From the NCBI GenBank assembly GCA_030704615.1, contig CM060732.1, positions 76,489,053 through 76,553,052 on the forward strand: 64,000 nucleotides of DNA. Reading direction: 5' to 3'. This document shows positions 57,101-64,000 of this stretch, one piece after another (position 1 is the first letter of the stretch; each line of letters begins with the position of its first letter). This DNA comes from Takakia lepidozioides. Taxonomy: Eukaryota > Streptophyta > Takakiopsida > Takakiales > Takakiaceae. A model generated the notes under the pieces. The model was not told the DNA's origin. It searched no databases and saw only the letters and a program-made list of their open reading frames with translations. A program made the position numbers and the translations under genes.

Positions 57101-58714
57101 TCTGGTGCTGAGCAACCGGAAGGCCTTAGCTGAGAATCGGGCAGTATTTGGTGTTGGATCTGTCATGGTGGGCACAGTGCAATCCGTGAAGCCCTATGGA
57201 GCTTTCATTGACATTGGAGGCATCAGTGGGCTCTTACATATCAGTCAAATCAGCCATGACCGCCTCACTACTGTTGAGACTGTCCTTTCAGTAGGTGACA
57301 AACTCAAGGCAAGTTCTCTCGCTCCGGTAGCTGCTAGGGATGCAGTTGGTTAACGAACTAAACATCAAACATTGTTTCTCATTGGGTTACTGTTGATATC
57401 TCCCTCATAAGCATTTGTATCAAGTTCTGCTGTCACAATAAGTGTCTGTCACGAGTCATTTGAAATCAAGTTGATGTCCTATGTAGACAGTTTTGAGGCT
57501 GGATGGCACTACTGCACCACTATGTTTGTGGCAGATCAGCACGGTTCGGTATATTATTGAAGTTTTGGCCCCTCTGTGCTCTGAAGATGTTCCCAAGTTG
57601 ATAGCGCCTCTGATGGCACATTGAGTTGGTCAAACTGTGGACAGAAGCCCTGGTAATGACAATCCACAACTTCTACTGTCTCTACTTGTGGGGTCTAGGG
57701 GCCACTTGATAATCCCAGCTTGGTGGGTTCTTTTGACACCTGAGGATCGTGACTACCCCGCTACTACAGTGATGTCCAATACAGTAGGTGTCAGCAACAG
57801 GTATGAGTGAGTGTCACGACGCATCTACAGAACTTGGTAGCTCAATTACCCAAATAAATAAAATGTCGTGGGGTGGTGATTGACTGGTGATAGTGGGTTG
57901 TGCAGGTGATGATATTGAGCCAGGACAGAGAGAGGGGTCGTATCAGCCTTTCCACCAAGAAGCTGGAGCCAACTCCTGGTGACATGTTGCGCAACCCTGC
58001 GCTTGTCTATGAGAAGGTAGGTTGAAAGATAGCTTTCTTTTGTCCTTTCCATCTTCAGTTCAGACTTCTGACCTTTTAATGTTGGATATGCCTGGAGGCT
58101 GTGTAGAGAAATCATGAGGCTGCAATTTATGTTAGTATTGATCATAAGATGTTTATTATTGAGCAAAGCCAGGACCGCTATGATGTGTGTCGGACTGAAA
58201 TTTTGCCAACACTTGCTAGGTTATGTTTTATGATTATTAACATACATATGAAGGTTTTTAAACAGTATCTTGGTGTATGTTTCAAGATGGAAATAATTTT
58301 TTTCTTGTAACAATCACAGGCTGATGAGATGGCTAAGACGTTTAGGCAAAGAGTGGCACAAGCTGAAGCTGCTGCCCGTGCTGAAGAGATGCGGCTGCAG
58401 CAAGAGGTATGCCTCTTCCCACATCAGTCCCTGGCCTGGACTGTAAAATCTCATTTTTGCTGACAGTGAGTTGACCGCAGGTATCTCCATCTGTAGGAGT
58501 TTTGAAAGGGCCCATACTCAATCAAAGCTGCTCTTGTCTGCAAATTTGTGTCTTGAGTATGAGGTTCTTGGGGGCCTAAAAGTTGGATATTTAACAATCT
58601 GGGCTTGATTTGCAGGGGGGGTTTGGTTTGGGACTGGACCTTGGATCAAGCGATGATTCCTTGGGCTTGGAGGAGTTGGACCTGTCTGATATCCCTCTTG
58701 CACAGGAAGACTGA
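54174..58714 (+). CDS. PRPS1: Plastid ribosomal protein S1
   Basis: RNA-binding protein of the plastid 30S ribosome, needed for translation initiation. Eight exons: 54174-54401, 54756-54890, 56225-56500, 56672-56752, 57018-57308, 57906-58016, 58320-58406, 58616-58714; all frames join, 435 residues. Exon 1 is a Ser/Arg-rich transit peptide. S1 repeats follow: [20 protein letters not shown] (from residue 123), [19 protein letters not shown], and [20 protein letters not shown] (292-311), then [16 protein letters not shown]. The C-terminal tail is acidic. Introns 1 and 5 start with GCAAGT instead of GT. The exon 5 acceptor at 57017 was chosen for frame; one a few codons downstream is possible. 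Intron 2 carries two LINE fragments. Confidence 0.95.
55684..56165 (-). mobile_element. Two LINE fragments, tail to head, in S1 intron 2
   Basis: On the minus strand, 56165-56091 is one LINE 3' tail ending TTATGAGTACATTCTCTC. Directly after it, 56090-55684 begins inside the LINE linker (CCTGATGAACTGGAGTATAT, as at 17615 in the longer copy), skips the reverse transcriptase, resumes in the region after it, and ends with the same tail (CTCATGAGTACATTCTCTCT). They lie opposite to S1. An AG run follows at 56178-56193. Confidence 0.8.
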
Positions 58715-59879
58715 GCTCACCCGGTGCAGGTTTACTTGATTCCACCCCGCCACAGGGGAACTCTTTTTTCTCCAGTTCCGTAACCAGAAAGTAAAGGGAT
58801 ACAAATTAGTTCTCTTTCTTGTACATTTGCAATGAGTTGGCACGAGTGCTTGTGTTAAAAAGCAAGGCCTCCTATTTCAGTGTCCTTTGTTCCTCCTCTG
58901 CAGCCTGTCAAAATTGTGATGTTTGGGTTTCTTTACCGGTGTATGATTCCCTTATTGTCCTCCACAATATGATCTCTCAAGCTTTACTAGGACAAAGTTA
59001 AAAGCTTGGCCACATAAGAATAATGGCATCTTGGCATTGTTGCAAGGCTGACAGTCAGAAGAGCCTGGTGCTTCCCAACATGGTGCAGGTGACAGAGGAC
59101 GGTGAGGTTGAAATGTAATACCAAATAGTCTTTAGTAACAGTATCCCATCCAAAAGCATAATTGAACGAAGTGAGAGAGAGAGAGAGAGAGATGCAAACC
59201 CATTTTGCAAACAAAAGACCATAACATGAAATCTTTAAGCTGAGCAAGAAATGAAGTTATGGGATGCAAGTGATAATCGATTTACACTACCACTTTCCGA
59301 GTGGAGTATCTCTTTATCATCCTTTATCATTGTATCGCAGGTGGGCAGTGGTACATTTCAGAGATTATGGATGTGTGCACAAGGATGGGCTTGAATTTGT
59401 GTGAGACTCGGTTAGTTTGGTGCAATGGAGTGCTTCAATGCATCGATGATAACAAGGGATAATTGGAGATCCTCATACTGCTTGGCTTTGTTCACATCAT
59501 CTAGTGCACTGTGTCATTGACAGGATGGTTTCTGGTTAGTATGTGGAGGGTCAGCAAATGCACGTCTTGTGACTTCACTCTCAAGAGATTTGATCGTGGA
59601 GGTTGAGGGGAAAATGTTGGGTGTGAAGATTTAAATTCAACACAGTCCTGAAGAAATTTCAAACAACCAGAGATAAAGCTCTGACTGGACTGGTTGACTG
59701 GAACAGCTCTGGCTGTGCTATAAACAGAAAGGAATAATATATTGCACTAACCTTTGCCATGGTGAACGAGGCAATTTGGCACAGCATGATTATTATGTGA
59801 CTGACAATAAAAGTAAACACTGGGTCCCTCCTGGCTCCACTGCCGACTCCGTTGGGAACAAAACCACAAAGAAATACAG
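58715..59879. other. 3' flank of S1 and spacer
   Basis: Probable S1 3' UTR, then spacer with an AG run at 59170-59192. No gene recognised. Confidence 0.6.
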
Positions 59880-60339
59880 TACTGCACCTTCCTCCTCAAT
59901 AAGCTGGACTAGTGAAACATCATTTTGTAGCAAGAGACACAGACTACAAATGTCTGGATCCTAAAGGGCTCAAAATCCAACCGCCAGTAAACATGAGTGT
60001 GCTACGTGAAAAGAAAAGAAAACAGGAGATTGACCAGGAGAGGTCAATAACCTCCTTCACCAATCTTCTTTGAGAGTGATGGGGGGTGCCCAGAAGAAAG
60101 AATGCCATACTGCACCTTCCTCCTGAATAACGACTGGTGCTGGACTGGTGAAACCTCATTTTGTAGCAAGAGACACAGACCACAAATGTCTAGATCCTAA
60201 AGGGCTCAAACCTCTGATTTCCAACCCTCAGTAAACATGAGTGTGCTACCTGAAAATAAAAGAAAAAACGAGAGTAACAGTAAGAGGTCAAAAACCTCCT
60301 TCATCAATCTTCTTTGAGAGTAATGGGGCTGCCCAGAAG
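59880..60339. repeat. Tandem duplication of the frataxin 3' end
   Basis: Unit B (60108-60339) contains the last codons and 3' UTR of frataxin; unit A (59880-60097) is a diverged copy right after it in gene direction. Shared strings include TACTGCACCTTCCTCCT, TTTTGTAGCAAGAGACACAG and CAATCTTCTTTGAGAGT. In unit A the position of the stop codon is changed. Confidence 0.88.
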
Positions 60340-63300
60340 CTTACTCAATTCTGCTTCCAACAGTGGCAATAACTCGGCCTTTGTACGACGGTAAACCCAC
60401 GCATGCTTTGATCCATTCCAATCAAATCTGGCTGGCCCACTGTATGCAAAACCCAGTAGACTATATCAATTTACTGTTTGCTATGCTGAAGGAGATACAT
60501 TTCGCACAAAGGAAAACCATAAGCACCTAGCAAATTCCAAGTTGATATTCCCAGTCCCCACACGGGGGCCCACCTCCCCCCCCCTCTCTCTCTCTCTCCC
60601 TGCCCACTAAGAAGCCTATTGCCATTGGGTGGACTTCATATGGGAGTAGAGTCTGTGTGTCTAAATGCCGGCCTTGTGACGTCGTGTCTGTTTGTTTTGA
60701 CCTGAAGCACTCTGCTTCGGGTAAGGTAGTACATTGGATTTAGTTGGAGAGATTGGGTCCTCCCTCTATAGAATATGTCTACGCGGGCCACTCCCTGCAG
60801 CTCTTTTCGAGTGATGATCTCTGAATGGTAACAAGCAGACCCCTACCGCATGGGGGCAGCTCCTTTGCTCAAAGTGGGCAGTTATATGCTCGGCACCTGG
60901 GCTAGGGTTTTCCCTTGTGCTTAAACATCTAGCCTGTTAATTGTGAAAATTCAACTACCGTCCGTACTTCCCAGGGTGATTCCTGGAACCTGGTCACTTA
61001 CGCCAAATCTAGAGCTTCTTGTGTAGTTTTTTGGGTGAATCCCAGGATGGACAATGTGTCCTTTCAAACGACTTGCTTAAATTTAAGCTTATGTCATGTG
61101 GCTGATGGCACCATCTCAAGAATTGGTATCAGAGGTGCATTGAAGGTGACAATGTCTAAGAATGCTACAAGCAACCATAGACCAGCTTTATGCATATGAA
61201 TTGTCTGTCGTTTAGGTGGCTTTTTTGAATGCCCCTAGACATCCTGCATTGGTGGGTCTGTTTCATTGTGTCTAGGCTTTGATCTTGAGGATTGGCATGC
61301 CATTGAGCATGCCATACCCGTTGATCAATCCCTGCACGCATAGGTATGTCTGCAATTTCTGGGGCAACCTCTTCCAGGGCTTCAAACAAATTGGAAACTT
61401 TCAGTTTAAAGTCCACATCCTTGACTGTCTTCCCCAAGTGCCTCATTGAATCACCTATGTCTACAACTTCTCTCCAACCAGTCAGGGGTTGAATGTCCCG
61501 AGAGTACTTTGAAGTGAATCTCGGGCACCTTTAACTTCTGTGGGCTAACTAACCAAAGGAAACAATTTGAAGTGGGACAAGTTCTTCAAGCAAATGGCAT
61601 TCACCTTTGCGCTGGGCAGGAGACGTGGGAAACTCCAGACAAGCTAGTTGGGGACGTCGGTGGCTATAAATGGTTGGGTAAGATGTGTCTTCTCAATGCG
61701 GCCTCGGCTAAGCGTGGTCAGAAAGGTGCGGGATTCTTTGTCCGTGATTTCCATTGTGATAATTGTGAAATTATCAGTTAGGAATCTTCGGTATGAACAT
61801 AGTATCTGGCTGAGACTGAGATTGAAGGGCGGTGTGAGGACTAAGGACCTCTTTGTGGGATGTGTCTACATGCCTACCGAGGGAACCCTTAGTGTTGATG
61901 CTGATAAAGCCTTGGAAGACGTCAAGCTGGACTGTGCTAAGTTCCTCACCAAAGGCCCTGTGGTCTTGTTAGGGGACTTCATTGCCTGGGTGGGCAAGGG
62001 CTACAACAAGATGCCAAGGGCTTTTGGTGAGGATGATCAGAATTCAAATGGAAAAAAGAGTTGATAGTAGAAATTCAGCTTCTGATCTTGAACAATAGGT
62101 CCATAGAAGACCCTTTGCAGTGGACTCGTGGAAAAGCCCAAACTGGGGAACAGTCCTTCGTCATCCTGTATAAGAGTTGTTCCCTCTCTGTGCCAAAGTG
62201 GCGGTTGATAGAACCGACATTGGATCTTCTGACCACTTTCTTGTATGCGCTGAGATCAAAAGGTGCTATCTTAACACCAAGAGATCTTTGACTGTTGGTT
62301 TGTTGAAGAGACATTGTCCTGTCTTCTTCTCCATTCTTTGAGGCTGAGCATACAGCCCTGGTCCTGTTGGGGTGTAACTTTTGGGCTGCTCACACACAGC
62401 AGATTAATGCTTGTGTGAAGGGCTTCCTAGAGGACATCTGGAAAGCCCGAACTAATTGTTATATCAAGGTAAGTCACACTACCAGAGTGAGCCCCTCAGA
62501 AAGGTCGTTTCCTGGTCCCTTTTGTTCTGCCCAAAACTGGCCGCGGGGTCTATGGCCACAAGGCTACGGCATACAATATCTTATGAGTACATTCTCTCTC
62601 TCTGTCTCTCTCTCTTTACTCCTTGGAGAAGGAATTCTACTCAGACACACATAGATGGGCAAGTAATAGAACAAACACAGAATAGAAATACAGACCTAAC
62701 AGGAGACGAAAACCAGATCTGCCGGTTTGGGGTCTGCTTATTGATGACATATGTGCCTAAACTCCCGAGCCGCACTGTCAACACACCATCCTGCAAAAGG
62801 TGAAGACCAGTCCAGTCTCTTAAGACTCTGCAATGCATCACAAGAGGGCTAGGAGCTTGCCCTAAAGGTACAATCATCAACACGCTGTATACAGGTGCGA
62901 GTCAAACCAGTCCACTGTCCATGTAGACAGGAAATCTTACCCCCCTTGACTGCCATTTTCACACCTTAGCAGCATACAACAGACAAAACAGTCAATTTAT
63001 GAACATCCCCAGAAACTGCAGAGCATATCTTTTCTGTCAAGAGCGCGCAGCCACAAGATGATGTATCTGTGGCTGTGTACAAGTATGTCAAAAGCATACA
63101 AATAACTGAGCAGTGACAAGCTCACCGCATAGTCTACATCAAATCCTTCCACATTCAAATCCTCCCCATACACCTGCAGGTGCCATAACAGTACGACATT
63201 CACGTCACCTCTCAGAAAGGTAAGAAAAAACTCGGAAACAATTTCTGTGTGATATCATGGGCCATCTTTAACATCATGCCAGAGTTACCGCTAAATTTGA

Positions 63301-63615
63301 CCAAAGTGGTGAAGGCATTGGATGTATTGCAAGCCCTTGAATGATAACACAGCACCAAAAAGGAGTCTTTCTAAGAGTGTCTATATGAATATTTAGTTGC
63401 AGTTGCTGATAACCAACAGTCACCCAATGATGTCCAAATTTAAATGCGGGAAACAACTATCAAGATCTAATACAAAGAGTAATCAACTTGGGGAAAAACT
63501 GCCAAAAACAAACAAGCCAGGACGCTTGTTCGGACTGCCTACTTCAATCTTTTCTTGAAAATGATCCAAAGTTTCATCAGCCAATTTGTGAAACTCCTCC
63601 TCTGGCAATTGTGCG
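60304..63615 (-). CDS. FH: Frataxin (5' exon unresolved)
   Basis: Mitochondrial protein (in plants also plastid) that supports iron-sulfur cluster assembly. Four exons on the minus strand: 63615-63543, 63173-63126, 62790-62696 and 60439-60304. Exon a has [15 protein letters not shown] (acidic helix), exon b [14 protein letters not shown], exon c the beta-sheet [19 protein letters not shown], exon d [20 protein letters not shown] and the stop. Phases agree between these exons. The transit peptide and start codon must lie further upstream; ATG candidates at 63700-63950 do not join in frame, so exon 1 is missing or beyond the window. Intron c-d is 2.3 kb because of a LINE insertion. Confidence 0.93.
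60580..60600 (+). repeat. CT microsatellite in frataxin intron
   Basis: C run followed by CTCTCTCTCTCTCTCC. Confidence 0.8.
61545..62625 (+). mobile_element. LINE copy with endonuclease but no reverse transcriptase, in frataxin intron
   Basis: The plus strand holds the N-terminal endonuclease of the window's LINE family: [14 protein letters not shown] near 61610 (catalytic Glu block), [12 protein letters not shown] near 61850, and [12 protein letters not shown] near 61965. After about 62300 the sequence jumps to the region downstream of RT ([18 protein letters not shown], matching 16630-16680 in the other copy), then the 3' end GGCCACAAGGCTACGGC, CTTATGAGTACATTCTCTCT and a CT run to 62625. 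The whole RT is deleted. It lies opposite to frataxin. Confidence 0.88.
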
Positions 63616-64000
63616 CTGCAAAGCAGAACATTCATGGACGCTGTGAGAAATCACTCCGCATAATCAAGTCCACTCACATTAGTGTGTGCTACCATAGCAG
63701 AAACTAGAGTGTATCCTTCCAGCCCCTTCTATACTCGTAGGGAAAAAAGAATCCGCATATGGGAGCAGTTGCTACATTCGAGGACCCACTTATGACCCCA
63801 ATTATGAATCAAAAAACTTGAGGACGCTATTGAATTTACAATCTCCCGCGGCTGGAAGGCGCAAGCACATTGGAGGTGGATATCGAGTATGACTGTCAAG
63901 TGACTGACCATGCCTGCAATGACGAAAGGCATGATTGAGATCATAAATGTGCTCGAATTCGTATCCTACAGCATTGAGGAGATCAATCCTGTATCATCAT
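63616..64000. other. Region upstream of the visible frataxin exons
   Basis: Expected to hold a frataxin 5' intron or exon 1. A candidate minus-strand segment with donor AAT|GTGAGT at 63680 does not match the phase of the next exon, so I leave it uncalled. Confidence 0.5.

Noticed and set aside
63680-63944. First exon of frataxin
   Set aside because: The visible donor leaves the wrong phase for the exon at 63615; no alternative was convincing.

Overview
The window looks like nuclear DNA of a land plant. The recognisable genes are split by GT-AG introns and are typical plant housekeeping genes: plastid ribosomal protein S1, a plastid-type SecE, a UBP3/UBP4-class deubiquitinase, an MTM1-like mitochondrial carrier and frataxin. 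Fragments of plant PPR genes are also present. The heavy, nested transposon load and the PPR style suggest a non-flowering plant (moss, lycophyte or fern). That is inference, and the species cannot be named from this sequence.

Layout: 1-4567, seryl-tRNA synthetase on the minus strand, cut by the left edge. 4568-7500, spacer. 7501-15205, a decayed pogo/Tigger-type transposon (minus) split by a Ty3/gypsy chromovirus (8531-14483, both LTRs, CCACC target duplication). 15563-23457, a PIF/Harbinger element with perfect 17-bp inverted ends and a TTA duplication; it holds the transposase, the Myb/SANT partner, a LINE reverse-transcriptase copy and a PPR fragment. 24174-25838, ESS2/DGCR14 (plus, one exon). 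27596-28987, SecE-like gene (minus). 30129-31085, ribosomal protein eS27 (minus). 31320-39700, AT-rich DNA with an LTR-like promoter carrying two heat-shock-type palindromes, a broken CACTA transposase and two SINEs. 39708-40322, an unidentified reading frame with one stop. 41113-44403, UBP3/4 deubiquitinase (plus). 45705-45896, a 96-bp tandem duplication. 45934-50134, MTM1-like carrier (minus). 50135-54173, foldback elements and SINEs. 54174-58714, plastid ribosomal protein S1 (plus). 59880-60339, tandem duplication of the frataxin 3' end. 60304-63615, frataxin (minus, 5' end unresolved).

The host genes are separate units, not a pathway cluster. What connects much of the window is one LINE family: at least eight copies share the same 3' end, an ATGAGTACATT motif in six of them (two variants) usually followed by a CT-rich stretch. 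Six of the eight sit in introns of SerRS, MTM1, S1 and frataxin. Exon borders below were read by eye from conserved protein sequence and splice signals. All frames close consistently except the 5' end of frataxin. I did not find a convincing new biological system; the best leads are the transposon nests, two GC-AG introns in the S1 gene, and heat-shock-like motifs in LTR promoters.
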